A stretch of DNA of 27,600 bases from Caldifarciminota bacterium UBA2202 (GTDB lineage Bacteria > Hydrothermota > 32-111), in NCBI GenBank assembly GCA_002327905.1, contig DCUY01000050.1, forward strand, positions 1 through 27,600, given 5' to 3'. Shown here piece after piece: positions 6,998 to 15,202 of the stretch. Below the pieces are notes generated by a model, which was not told where the DNA came from, did not search any database, and saw nothing but the letters and a program-made list of their open reading frames with translations. Positions within the stretch are counted from its first letter, which is position 1. Every line of letters starts with the position of its first letter. Made by a program: the position numbers and the translations under genes.

Positions 6998-7027
6998 TGT
7001 AGAGACAAGGCATGCCTTGTCTCTACA
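6998..7027. repeat. Perfect 30-base palindrome overlapping a stop codon
   Basis: Bases 6998-7012 are the exact reverse complement of 7013-7027; each arm carries GTAGAGACAAGGCA or its complement. The style (GTAG...CTAC palindrome with a GC-rich centre) is that of dispersed REP-like elements. The TAG stop of the peptidase gene (7023-7025) lies inside one arm. There is no adjacent T-run, so classical termination is uncertain, although the RNA hairpin would be very stable. Confidence 0.85.
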
Positions 7028-9113
7028 TTTTCAATATGTCAAGAATGAAGGCATATTCGAATGCAATGTCTTTGTAGTATGAATATCTTCCGCTTCCGCC
7101 TCCGTGTCCCGCATTCATAGTTATCTTCAAAAGCAGAGGATTATTATCGGTCTTATTGTCTCTTAATTTTGCCACCCATTTCAGCGGCTCCCAATACATC
7201 ACTCTTACATCATTATATCCTGCAGTAATAAGAATTGCCGGATAATCGGCCTTTTTGACATTATCATAAGGAGAATAACCAATCATGTATTTGAAGAAAT
7301 TCTCATTGGCAGGGTCGCCCCATTCGTCAAACTCGCCCACTGTCAAAGGAAGAGTCGAATCAAGCATAGTATTTATTACATCCACAAAAGGCACGTTTAC
7401 AACAGCTCCCTTGAAAAGGTCAGGCCTCATATTCAAAACTGCTCCAATCAAAAGGCCGCCAGCGCTTCCTCCTGTAATTATCAAATTATCCTTTGATGTG
7501 TATCCTGCCTCTATCAAATGCTCCGCGCATGAAATGAAGTCAAGAAATGTATTTTTCTTATTCAAAAGCTTCCCGTCTTCATACCATCCTCTGCCCATAT
7601 CAGCTCCGCCTCTTATATGCGCAATTGCAAATATGACTCCCCTGTCGAGAAGAGAGACTTTTGATGATGAAAAATACGGGTCCGATGTAGAACCATAAGC
7701 GCCGTATCCGTCCATAAGAAGAGGATTCGGTTTGTTTCTGTCTATTTTTTTGCTATACACCAATGAAATTGGAATCTCTTTTCCGTCATGCGATTTCGCA
7801 AATATATATTCAGTTACATAGTCATCACTGTTATATTTTTTAACATTCTGGCGCTTCTTTACTTCTGTTGTGAAATCAGACATGTTTATATCAATAGTAG
7901 TGGAAGGCGTCTTCAAAGACATGAAATTAATCCTAATCTTGTCAGTGTCAAATGTTGAATTGGAATAGGGATAAAATGTGTAATTTGATTCCTTAAAATC
8001 AAAATACCGAGACTTATTGTCTTTCATTGAAATGACTCTGAGATTCTTTATGCCTTTGATTCTCTCATAAACGGATATATAGTCCTTAAAGCAGTCAATT
8101 CCTTCTATAGTTATGGTATCTGATTTATTCAGAAATACTTCCGCCTTATCCAGATTCTGATTCTCTTTCATTCTTAAAACTTTAAAATTCACGGCATTTC
8201 TATTTGTAAGAACATAAAAATATCCGTTTGAATAATCAACATAGTATTCCACCCCTTCAATTCTCTTGCTTATTGCTTTAAAGACGCCGCTTCTGTCATC
8301 TGAGCGGATATATGAGATTTCACTTGTTATATTGCTCATATTTGAAAGAAGAATATAATCTTTGCTTCTTGTCATTGAGAGGTAAACCGAGTATTTCTCG
8401 TCATTCTCCTCGAAAATCATTTTATCTGCGTCTTCGCCTATTATATGAAGATATACTGCATAAGAGCGCGAAATGTCATCTTCAACAGTATAATAGAATC
8501 CGCTCCCGTCATAAAGCCACGTCATGCTTGTAATATCCGATATTCTGTCATTAAGAAAGCGCTTTTCCTTCGTATCATAAATCTTGAGAGCATACTTCTC
8601 CGCTCCTGTCGTGTCATAGGAGAATGCAAGGAATCTGTGGTCATTTGTCATTTCAAATATACTCACCGCATAGAACAAATAATCTTTCCCTGCTGTATTC
8701 ATATTAAGGAGAGTCTCTTCGACTGCCTTTTCATTGGCAAGTTTTCTAAGATAGATGGGATATTCCTTTCCCTTTTCATCCTTGCTGTAATAATAGAATG
8801 AATCTTTAAGCTCAGGCACCGTCTGGTCTGTTTCATCTATTCTTCCTATAATTTCCTGATACAATTTTTCCTGAAGCTTCTTTGTGTGCGAGGTCATCTT
8901 TTCAGTGTAATTATTCTCTTCTTCTATATATTTAAGAACATCATCAGTGTCCTTCTCTTTGAAGTATGAGTAATCATCGGTTAGTTTGGTTTGAAACATA
9001 TCCTTTGAAGTCGGCTTCTTTACTGCATCAGGCGGTATTGCATCAGCGGTCTTTGAACATGATGCGCACAAGAGCAAAAAAATAATCATAAATCCGATGA
9101 ATCTTTTCATCAT
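7023..9113 (-). CDS. Prolyl oligopeptidase family (oligopeptidase B-like) lipoprotein
   Basis: About 696 residues, the usual length for S9A serine peptidases of the oligopeptidase B type. Such enzymes cleave short peptides after basic residues or proline. The catalytic triad is visible in the C-terminal alpha/beta-hydrolase domain: Ser550 in GGSAGG, Asp635 in 'GYNDVRV' and His670 in 'NAGHGG'. The N-terminal part is the seven-bladed propeller that gates the active site. An N-terminal 'FLLLCASC' looks like a lipoprotein signal with an imperfect lipobox, implying an envelope location, unusual for the typically cytosolic family. Two ATGs are adjacent (9113 and 9110); AAGGAG favours the second by spacing. 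The stop codon lies in a palindromic repeat. Confidence 0.93.
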   Translation of the reverse strand: MMKRFIGFMIIFLLLCASCSKTADAIPPDAVKKPTSKDMFQTKLTDDYSYFKEKDTDDVLKYIEEENNYTEKMTSHTKKLQEKLYQEIIGRIDETDQTVPELKDSFYYYSKDEKGKEYPIYLRKLANEKAVEETLLNMNTAGKDYLFYAVSIFEMTNDHRFLAFSYDTTGAEKYALKIYDTKEKRFLNDRISDITSMTWLYDGSGFYYTVEDDISRSYAVYLHIIGEDADKMIFEENDEKYSVYLSMTRSKDYILLSNMSNITSEISYIRSDDRSGVFKAISKRIEGVEYYVDYSNGYFYVLTNRNAVNFKVLRMKENQNLDKAEVFLNKSDTITIEGIDCFKDYISVYERIKGIKNLRVISMKDNKSRYFDFKESNYTFYPYSNSTFDTDKIRINFMSLKTPSTTIDINMSDFTTEVKKRQNVKKYNSDDYVTEYIFAKSHDGKEIPISLVYSKKIDRNKPNPLLMDGYGAYGSTSDPYFSSSKVSLLDRGVIFAIAHIRGGADMGRGWYEDGKLLNKKNTFLDFISCAEHLIEAGYTSKDNLIITGGSAGGLLIGAVLNMRPDLFKGAVVNVPFVDVINTMLDSTLPLTVGEFDEWGDPANENFFKYMIGYSPYDNVKKADYPAILITAGYNDVRVMYWEPLKWVAKLRDNKTDNNPLLLKITMNAGHGGGSGRYSYYKDIAFEYAFILDILKM

Positions 9114-9133
9114 TACTCCTTTTTAAGAGTGTT

Positions 9134-9161
9134 ATTATAACATAAAGAGCATAAAGAGCAA
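9134..9161 (-). promoter_or_regulatory. Promoter of the oligopeptidase gene
   Basis: TTGCTC (9161-9156) and perfect TATAAT (9139-9134) on the minus strand with a 16-base spacer, about 20 bases before the ATG. It is divergent to the TPR-gene promoter. Confidence 0.55.
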
Positions 9162-9194
9162 TACGGCAGAAGAATCGAAGGATTATTTTTGCTA

Positions 9195-9222
9195 TTGACT
9201 GATAAAAATATTGAAATATAAT
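9195..9222 (+). promoter_or_regulatory. Promoter of the TPR gene, leaderless type
   Basis: TTGACT (9195-9200), a 16-base spacer and TATAAT (9217-9222). The ATG starts at 9230, only 7 bases after the -10 box, where transcription itself should begin. No ribosome binding site is present upstream of the ATG. Confidence 0.7.
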
Positions 9223-9229
9223 TTATTAA

Positions 9230-10549
9230 ATGAAATTTAAACTTTTTATCATATTCATAATTGCATTTGTCATTCTCAGCGCTCAGGGAGATTTTTTCTC
9301 TATGTATCTTGATTCGCTTGAGACTGCATTCGCTAAGGATGATTTTAACAGCACTTCCAAGTTCTATAACATTCTGATTAATTTCGATCCTGACAGATTT
9401 GAACCGTATTATTATTACGGATATTCCCTTTATAAAAACAAATTCATCAAAGAGGCGGTTCAAAACATAGGAAAATCAGTTGAGATTAATCCGACGGAAG
9501 ATAATTATATTCTCTATACAAAGGTTCTTTATGATTATGACATTAAACTTTTCAGGCAGTCTCTGAATACCGCTCTCTCTGCCTACCCTACGAGCATTGA
9601 ACTGAATTCAGCCAAGATGGATTATTTCAACAGATTCAATGAACCTGAATCTGCGTATTCGTATGCTTCGTATGTGATTAAAAGCAATCCCAATGACGCA
9701 GGAGCATTGTATGCTCTTGCAAAATTCGAGGCATCAAGAGAGAATTACACCCCGTCCGTTGCATACCTTGTAAAGCTTCTCTCCCTTAAAAATGTCAAGA
9801 ATGAAGATTATCTTCTTGCAGGCAGAATATATTCTGATGCAAAGAATTACATCGCCTCAAATAAAGCATTTTATAAAATCGCAGCTTCTCCGTACAGATA
9901 TTATGCTCTACATCATATAACGGACAATTACTTTGCAATGGAGATATTTGATTCCGCCTCCTTTATTCTTGATTCATTAATTAAATATTATCCCGACTCG
10001 ATCTCAGCATACAGTAAAATTCTTGCAATCGCATCAAAAAAGAAGGATGCTTCGATCCTCGACTCTCTCTATGCGAAAATTAAAATAAACAACATTTCCG
10101 ATTCAACTCTTCTTGACAACTTTGCATATCAGTTATTCAAATATGACAAATATACCGAAGCCTCTGCGGTTTATAAAACACTTTATGATTCTTTCGAGAA
10201 TTTCGCAAACAAGGAATCGGTCCAGACATTCTTTTTTACAAAGAACTATGCAATGTCAAAATCCCTTATAAACAGATTCAATATGAAGAATCGTTCAGAT
10301 TCCCTCTTTGTCTATAAATACAATGCGATGATATTTTACAAAGAGAATAAACCGGATTCATCCGAATACTATTTTGAAAGGGCATTTTATATGAATGATT
10401 CCGACACTATCATGATAAAGAATCTTTCAAATGTATATTATATAAATCAGAAGATTGTGAAATTATCCGAATTGATTGAAAATCTCAAAGACAAATACCC
10501 GTCTCTGTATGAGGCTCTCAATTCAAAGTACTTCCCAAAGCAAGAATAA
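9230..10549 (+). CDS. Exported TPR-repeat protein
   Basis: A 439-residue protein with a signal peptide (Lys-rich start, hydrophobic stretch to about residue 18, 'LSAQG' cleavage area). The rest is a chain of helix pairs in tetratricopeptide style, for example 'FEPYYYYGYSLYKNKFIKEA', 'YALAKFEASRENYTPSVAYL' and 'AYQLFKYDKYTEASAVYKTL'. TPR proteins act as scaffolds in envelope complexes; no enzymatic motif is seen, so the partner is unknown. The start is fixed by the promoter placed 7 bases upstream and the good signal peptide. It is convergent with the small lipoprotein gene, with only 3 bases between stop codons. Confidence 0.85.
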   Translation: MKFKLFIIFIIAFVILSAQGDFFSMYLDSLETAFAKDDFNSTSKFYNILINFDPDRFEPYYYYGYSLYKNKFIKEAVQNIGKSVEINPTEDNYILYTKVLYDYDIKLFRQSLNTALSAYPTSIELNSAKMDYFNRFNEPESAYSYASYVIKSNPNDAGALYALAKFEASRENYTPSVAYLVKLLSLKNVKNEDYLLAGRIYSDAKNYIASNKAFYKIAASPYRYYALHHITDNYFAMEIFDSASFILDSLIKYYPDSISAYSKILAIASKKKDASILDSLYAKIKINNISDSTLLDNFAYQLFKYDKYTEASAVYKTLYDSFENFANKESVQTFFFTKNYAMSKSLINRFNMKNRSDSLFVYKYNAMIFYKENKPDSSEYYFERAFYMNDSDTIMIKNLSNVYYINQKIVKLSELIENLKDKYPSLYEALNSKYFPKQE

Positions 10550-10552
10550 AGT

Positions 10553-10909
10553 TTATTTAACTTCAATAATCATTGAAGTGACTGCATTGTTGACACTCGC
10601 CTGAACACAGCATTCGCCCTTTCTTAATGCCTTCACCTTTATGCAGTTCCCAAGGTCCTTCTCAATCTTTATAACATCCTGACTGCCTATATTCCACACG
10701 GGACTGATACCCTTGCAATTCTTGATTATCTTATTTTCTTTGTCATAAAATACTGCATTCAGAACAGCTGTTTCACCCGGACTTAATGACGAGGGCCCGT
10801 TGATGAAGACTGTGGCGCAGTCAATATTTGTGTAGGATATCGCAGTAGAATTGCATGAAACAAAGGTTAGGGCTATAAGAAATGGAAAAATGAGATACAA
10901 ACTTTTCAT
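10553..10909 (-). CDS. Small lipoprotein with a BIG2-like Ig domain
   Basis: A 118-residue protein. The signal peptide ends in 'ALTFVSC', a plausible lipobox with Cys19. The mature part (about 30-118) looks like a single bacterial Ig-like (BIG2) domain: 'GPSSLSPGETAVLNAVFYD', 'PVWNIGSQDVIKIEKD', 'VKALRKGECCVQASVN'. Such domains mediate surface adhesion or act as spacers. Five further Cys (C31, C65, C88, C99, C100) could form disulfides. GGGAGGT sits 5 bases upstream of the ATG, and a promoter is present. The gene is monocistronic. Confidence 0.75.
   Translation of the reverse strand: MKSLYLIFPFLIALTFVSCNSTAISYTNIDCATVFINGPSSLSPGETAVLNAVFYDKENKIIKNCKGISPVWNIGSQDVIKIEKDLGNCIKVKALRKGECCVQASVNNAVTSMIIEVK
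10560..10579. terminator. Hairpin at the convergent gene ends
   Basis: ACTTCAAT (10560-10567) pairs with ATTGAAGT (10572-10579) over a 4-base loop, 10 bases past the TPR stop and inside the 3' end of the lipoprotein gene. No T-run is present. It may act as a termination or RNA-stability structure for the plus-strand gene. Confidence 0.35.
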
Positions 10910-10940
10910 TAGACCTCCCGCGTTATTCCCTGTTTCTTAT

Positions 10941-10969
10941 AATATAAATCAAAAATATCGTATTGTCAA
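10941..10969 (-). promoter_or_regulatory. Promoter of the BIG2-like lipoprotein gene
   Basis: TTGACA (10969-10964) and TATATT (10946-10941) on the minus strand with a 17-base spacer; the ATG is about 32 bases downstream with GGGAGGT between. Confidence 0.7.
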
Positions 10970-11000
10970 TACTTATGAATAACTTTTATACTAATTGCTT

Positions 11001-11459
11001 TTAATGGCGGATATACGTTGAATAAGAGAATATTCCGAATGCAACTGCTACATTTAATGAGTCTTTATAGCCAGGGGTCTCAATTGTGAAGATTCTATCC
11101 GAGAGTTCAATGGCTGTCTCTGAAACGCCCAATGCCTCATTTCCGAGTATCAAAGCGAAACTTTCTTCAATCAATGCAGAATTGAGCTTTTTCGCCTTTT
11201 CCCTGATTTCAAGTGAAAATATTTTCAGTCCCAATGATTTTGAGAATTCTATTGCCTCGATTATATGGCTGAACCTGCAGTATTCAAGATGTTCTTCGCA
11301 TCCTCTTGATGACGAGAGAAAATTAGGATTATTCTTTTCAGGAGTTACTCCCACATGAATGATTCCTTTGTATCCGAATGTATATGCGCTTCTGTAAATG
11401 TTGCCCACATTGTGCGCGCTTCTAAGATTATCAAGAATCACATAGGAATTCACTATCAT
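11001..11459 (-). CDS. SPOUT-class RNA 2'-O-methyltransferase (TrmH/SpoU family)
   Basis: A 152-residue protein holding the SPOUT knot domain alone. The three SpoU motifs are visible: motif 1 'LDNLRSAHNVGNIYRSA', motif 2 'FALILGNEALGVS', motif 3 'DSLNVAVAFGI'. These form the trefoil knot that binds S-adenosylmethionine and methylates a ribose 2'-OH in tRNA or rRNA; the exact RNA cannot be assigned. There is no N-terminal substrate-binding domain, as in compact TrmH/TrmL-like members. The ATG overlaps the aminotransferase stop as ATGA, so the two are translationally coupled. Confidence 0.9.
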   Translation of the reverse strand: MIVNSYVILDNLRSAHNVGNIYRSAYTFGYKGIIHVGVTPEKNNPNFLSSSRGCEEHLEYCRFSHIIEAIEFSKSLGLKIFSLEIREKAKKLNSALIEESFALILGNEALGVSETAIELSDRIFTIETPGYKDSLNVAVAFGIFSYSTYIRH

Positions 11460-12544
11460 ATCTTATAATCATCAAGAATTTCGACGAGGGATTCAGCTTC
11501 TTCAATTGTATTGAAAATATGAAATGCGAAACGGATATAATTCTCCCTTAATGAAGCAATCACTCCCCTTTCAGCTATATATGTGTAAAGATGTTTTATA
11601 TTCCGTGTTCGAAGCGATATAATCGGCGTCTTCAAGTTTGAGCTCTCCTGAGCCACCACGCCCATCATCTCAGCCTTTTTGGCAATAATACCGGCTCCTT
11701 CAAGATTGTGCCTGTAAACTTCATTTATTCCTATGCTGTTTAAATATTTCAGATTCTCCTTCATCATAACAGCGCCTATTACATTCCTTGTCCCTGATTC
11801 GATTCCGCTTGCATCTTTTCTCGGCTCCGGAAGAACTGCAAATGAATCAAATGTCTTGTAATCAAGCGACAGCCATCCGAGATTTCTCGCTACGGTTCTG
11901 TCAATATGCTTGTCATTAATATAAATGAATCCTGATCCCTGCGGACCCAAGAGCCATTTTGATGTGCCTGTGAAGAAAAAATCAGCCCCTGTTGCGTCAA
12001 TCTTGATTGGAAGATAACCTGCTCCCTGTATTCCGTCAACAGCGAGTATTGAATTATTTTCATGGACAATATCCGCTATCTTTTTAATATCGGTTAACTC
12101 CCCTGTCAGAAAGTCCACCAAGTCAACATACACAATGGAGCGCTTCACCTGAACAAGCATTTTATGAAGCAGTTCCATATCTTTAGATATTATTTCAACT
12201 CTGTACTTGGTATCATGAAGGAACGGAGAGAGTGTGCAAGGGAATCCGTGCCCGAAAATCACAATATTCTTTATATCGTAAAAAGTATTTCTTACAATAA
12301 ACACGCCTGTTGTTGTATTTTGAATGAGCCCGATATTCTTTGTGTGCGTTCCTATAATCCGCCCCGCCTCAGTTCTCGCTCTGTCGAGAATTTCAAAGTA
12401 TTCTTCCAATCTGACATCAGCGCAGAGAGACATTATGTCAAGGTATCTCTTTGCCTCTCTTATGGCATCCAATGTAAGAATGCCTGATGAAGCGCTGTTG
12501 AAATATAGATTCTCTCTCTTGGCGAAATTGTCTGAATAATTCAT
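11456..12544 (-). CDS. Class V PLP-dependent aminotransferase / desulfurase-like enzyme
   Basis: A 362-residue fold-type I PLP enzyme. The PLP lysine is Lys196 in 'FFTGTSKWLLGPQGSGF', the cofactor-binding Asp lies in 'ILAVDGIQGAG', and 'QNTTTGV' fits the phosphate-binding loop. The 'ESGTRNV' segment and the C-terminal 'LRENYIRFAFHIFNTIEE' are typical of the isopenicillin-N-epimerase/cysteine desulfurase-like branch. No obvious catalytic Cys loop of IscS/SufS type is seen, so a desulfurase role is not supported; the substrate is unknown. AGAGGTGATT precedes the ATG. It is co-transcribed with the SPOUT methyltransferase. Confidence 0.88.
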   Translation of the reverse strand: MNYSDNFAKRENLYFNSASSGILTLDAIREAKRYLDIMSLCADVRLEEYFEILDRARTEAGRIIGTHTKNIGLIQNTTTGVFIVRNTFYDIKNIVIFGHGFPCTLSPFLHDTKYRVEIISKDMELLHKMLVQVKRSIVYVDLVDFLTGELTDIKKIADIVHENNSILAVDGIQGAGYLPIKIDATGADFFFTGTSKWLLGPQGSGFIYINDKHIDRTVARNLGWLSLDYKTFDSFAVLPEPRKDASGIESGTRNVIGAVMMKENLKYLNSIGINEVYRHNLEGAGIIAKKAEMMGVVAQESSNLKTPIISLRTRNIKHLYTYIAERGVIASLRENYIRFAFHIFNTIEEAESLVEILDDYKI

Positions 12545-12568
12545 AGAATCACCTCTTTTGTTGATTAT

Positions 12569-12596
12569 ATTTTACCACTTTATACAATCTTTGCAA
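12569..12596 (-). promoter_or_regulatory. Promoter of the aminotransferase/methyltransferase pair
   Basis: TTGCAA (12596-12591) and TAAAAT (12574-12569) on the minus strand with a 16-base spacer, 24 bases before the ATG; divergent to the PEP carboxykinase promoter. Confidence 0.5.
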
Positions 12597-12621
12597 TAGA
12601 AAGAAAATAAATACAATATCA

Positions 12622-12650
12622 TTGAAATATAATCAAATATCCGTTATAAT
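12622..12650 (+). promoter_or_regulatory. Promoter of PEP carboxykinase
   Basis: TTGAAA (12622-12627), a 17-base spacer and perfect TATAAT (12645-12650); the ATG lies 27 bases further on, preceded by CAGGAGG at 12667-12673. Confidence 0.7.
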
Positions 12651-12677
12651 AATTTTTTATATTAAACAGGAGGCTTA

Positions 12678-14222
12678 ATGGATAAATTTTCTCTTGATCA
12701 CTTAAAAATCATAAATTACTCAAAAATCTACAGAAATCTTTCAACGCCAAAGCTTATTGAGATAGCTCTGGAGAAAAAAGAAGGAGTTCTCGCCGCCACA
12801 GGAGCACTTGTTGTAAATACCGGAAAGTATAATGGCAGGTCTCCCAATGACAGATATATAGTTGAATCGGAATCTGTGAAACCTCACATTAATTGGGGAA
12901 AAGTCAATATACCGATTTCCGAGAAACTATTTGACTCACTTTACCAGAAGATGCTCGGGTACATGCAGAAGAAAGACCTCTTTGTCTTTGACGGTTATGT
13001 AGGCGCTGACAGAAAGCACGGATACTCAATAAGAGTCGTCAATGAACTTGCAAGTCAGGCTCTTGCATCCTCACAGCTCTTTATAAAGCCGACAGAAGAG
13101 GAATTGAAGGACTTCACTCCTCAGCTGAACATAATATGCCTTCCTCATCTTTATGCAGTTAAGGAACTTGACATGACTAATTCGGAGTGTTTCGTGATAA
13201 TCAATTTTGATAAAAAAATAATCCTTATAGGAGGAACGCAATACTTCGGAGAGATAAAAAAATCAGTCTTTTCGGCATTGAATTATATGCTTCCGTTTAA
13301 AAATATATTCCCTATGCACTGCTCCGCAAATACAGACGACAAAGGAAATACAGCAATATTCTTCGGGCTCTCCGGAACAGGAAAGACGACATTATCAGCT
13401 GATATTGAAAGGAAACTTATAGGAGATGACGAACATGGATGGTCTGATGAGGGAGTATTCAATTTTGAAGGCGGATGCTATGCCAAACTAATAAACCTGA
13501 AAAGAGAGAATGAGCCGCAGATTTATGACGCATTGAAATTCGGAGCCCTTCTTGAAAATGTTATAATAGACGAAAACACGGGAATACCAAATTACGATGA
13601 CGGATCTTTGACTGAAAACACAAGAGGCGCATATCCTGTATCATTCATACCAAATGCGGATTTGTCAGGAATGGGAGCGCATCCGAAAAAGGTTATATTC
13701 CTGACTGCCGATGCATTCGGAGTTCTACCTCCTGTCGCAAGACTAACCACCAAGCAGGCGATGGAGTACTTTGTCTCCGGATACACAAGCAAGCTTGCAG
13801 GAACAGAGAGAGGAATAACCGAACCTCAGGCAACCTTCTCTACCTGTTTTGGCGCTCCTTTCATGCTCCTCCACCCTCAGAAATATGCAGAGATGCTTAA
13901 AAACAGGATTGAAAAAAACAAATCAGTAGTATATCTTCTCAATACAGGATGGACAGGAGGACCTTACGGAGTGGGTTCAAGATTCAAGATTGCTTATACA
14001 AGACGAATGGTAAAGGCGATACTGTCTGGAGAATTTGAAAATATCAAATTTGAAACAGAATCTTTCTTCGGACTTTCAATTCCTACTGAACTTTCCGATG
14101 TTCCAAAAGAGGTTTTAAACCCGATAAATACATGGAAAGACAAGGATGCATACAAGAAACAGGCTGAAATTCTGAAGAATAAATTTGAAGAGAACATCAA
14201 AAAGATGAACATAAAGTTTTAA
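12678..14222 (+). CDS. pckA: Phosphoenolpyruvate carboxykinase (ATP)
   Basis: A 514-residue cytosolic enzyme, close to the usual 510-540. It interconverts oxaloacetate plus ATP with PEP, CO2 and ADP, at the entry of gluconeogenesis or, in fermenters, as an ATP-forming CO2-fixing step. The ATP-type P-loop is GLSGTGKTT with K236. Other family signatures are 'GRSPNDRYIV' (substrate Arg), 'GGTQYFGEIKKSVF', 'MHCSAN', 'GDDEHGW' and 'FLTADAFGVLPPVA'. It has its own promoter and a strong CAGGAGG 4 bases before the ATG. The stop overlaps the next gene's start by one base (TAATG). Confidence 0.97.
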   Translation: MDKFSLDHLKIINYSKIYRNLSTPKLIEIALEKKEGVLAATGALVVNTGKYNGRSPNDRYIVESESVKPHINWGKVNIPISEKLFDSLYQKMLGYMQKKDLFVFDGYVGADRKHGYSIRVVNELASQALASSQLFIKPTEEELKDFTPQLNIICLPHLYAVKELDMTNSECFVIINFDKKIILIGGTQYFGEIKKSVFSALNYMLPFKNIFPMHCSANTDDKGNTAIFFGLSGTGKTTLSADIERKLIGDDEHGWSDEGVFNFEGGCYAKLINLKRENEPQIYDALKFGALLENVIIDENTGIPNYDDGSLTENTRGAYPVSFIPNADLSGMGAHPKKVIFLTADAFGVLPPVARLTTKQAMEYFVSGYTSKLAGTERGITEPQATFSTCFGAPFMLLHPQKYAEMLKNRIEKNKSVVYLLNTGWTGGPYGVGSRFKIAYTRRMVKAILSGEFENIKFETESFFGLSIPTELSDVPKEVLNPINTWKDKDAYKKQAEILKNKFEENIKKMNIKF

Positions 14223-15202
14223 TGATATTTATTCTCTTCATTGTCGTATTTGCCGTTTTGGCATTTTACAGGAAGAGACTTCAATTTAATAGACTGATGA
14301 CTGCCCTCTGGGCAGTCATCTTTTTGCTCTGCCTCTATTTTTTTGCAAATGCAGTCTTTCCCGGCAGACATTTTGTTTATGTGAATAACGAAAAAGCGAA
14401 TTTTATTGAATATAACGGTGTTTCGAAATATGAAAAAGCATTAAAGAGGTTCTATTCTGTTAATCCTATAATAATTTCCGATTTTAACCTTCCGTTAAAT
14501 GCTTTTCTGATTAATGAAGAGGACCGCACATTCGGATACGAAAAACTTAATGACATCGGAATTGATACATCAATCTCGTCGGACGGCATGCTCACTGTCT
14601 CAATCAAGCAGTATTCCGGAAATTTTATTCCATCTACTCTTATGGTCTTCCTAAGAGATTCCTCTCTTTCTTTTGAATTACTGACAGATACTTCAATCAA
14701 TATCCCGGATACTCTAATTGATTCTGCGGTTCTTTTATCTGATGATGACAATGAATTCAATGATAAATATGTAAAATCTTCTGAAAGAACCGTATTGGTT
14801 TTAACTGATAAATATTCAACTTCAATTCAAAGACTCACCCAGAGCTTATCTTCAATGTTTGATTCCTGCAGATTTGTCTCAGGCATTAAAAGAGGCGGGA
14901 AAATAATTTCACTAAAGGGAAAATTTGACGGAATGATTCTTCTTGGCGAATCGGACTCAATCACATCAACCGCCCCTTATGTTTATTTCACGGAGCAGGA
15001 GCTTAATAGTATGAACTGGAAATCTGCCGATGAACTTCTAAAAGAGATTTCACAACAAAATGTAAGAATTAAGAATCCGTTCAATCCTGATAAAAGGATA
15101 AGAGAGAATCTCTACTCAAAATTTATTTCTTCAATTAAAGCAAATATACTCCCATCCGCAGTATTCACTCTTCTTTCTTTATCAGTGATTCTTCTGTTTT
15201 AG
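14222..15202 (+). CDS. Uncharacterised membrane-anchored protein after pckA
   Basis: A 326-residue protein I do not recognise. Two hydrophobic helices lie at the N-terminus (about 1-15 and 25-47), then a long polar domain (about 50-305), and a third hydrophobic helix ends the chain (about 308-326, with only 'LLF' after it). The layout, with a putative strand 'RTVLVLTDKYS' and later 'FDGMILLGES' inside the polar domain, recalls the N-terminal part of BatA-type membrane proteins, but there is no von Willebrand domain and the likeness is weak. The polar part is probably periplasmic. It overlaps the pckA stop by one base and so is co-expressed with it. Its stop overlaps the C25 protease gene's stop by 4 bases, convergently. 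Confidence 0.7.
   Translation: MIFILFIVVFAVLAFYRKRLQFNRLMTALWAVIFLLCLYFFANAVFPGRHFVYVNNEKANFIEYNGVSKYEKALKRFYSVNPIIISDFNLPLNAFLINEEDRTFGYEKLNDIGIDTSISSDGMLTVSIKQYSGNFIPSTLMVFLRDSSLSFELLTDTSINIPDTLIDSAVLLSDDDNEFNDKYVKSSERTVLVLTDKYSTSIQRLTQSLSSMFDSCRFVSGIKRGGKIISLKGKFDGMILLGESDSITSTAPYVYFTEQELNSMNWKSADELLKEISQQNVRIKNPFNPDKRIRENLYSKFISSIKANILPSAVFTLLSLSVILLF

Noticed and set aside
6998..7027. Intrinsic terminator
   Set aside because: The palindrome is strong but no T-run follows on the minus strand and it contains the stop codon itself; kept as a repeat only.
7285..7698. Plus-strand open frame of 137 codons
   Set aside because: It lies antisense inside the catalytic domain of the oligopeptidase gene, whose motifs are clear; no ribosome site or family features.
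9113..9463. Minus-strand open frame of 116 codons
   Set aside because: It runs across both divergent promoters and antisense to the signal peptide and first TPRs; no protein-like features.
11456..12544. Cysteine desulfurase (IscS/SufS)
   Set aside because: The PLP lysine and fold fit class V enzymes, but the conserved catalytic Cys region cannot be identified and no iron-sulfur genes are nearby.
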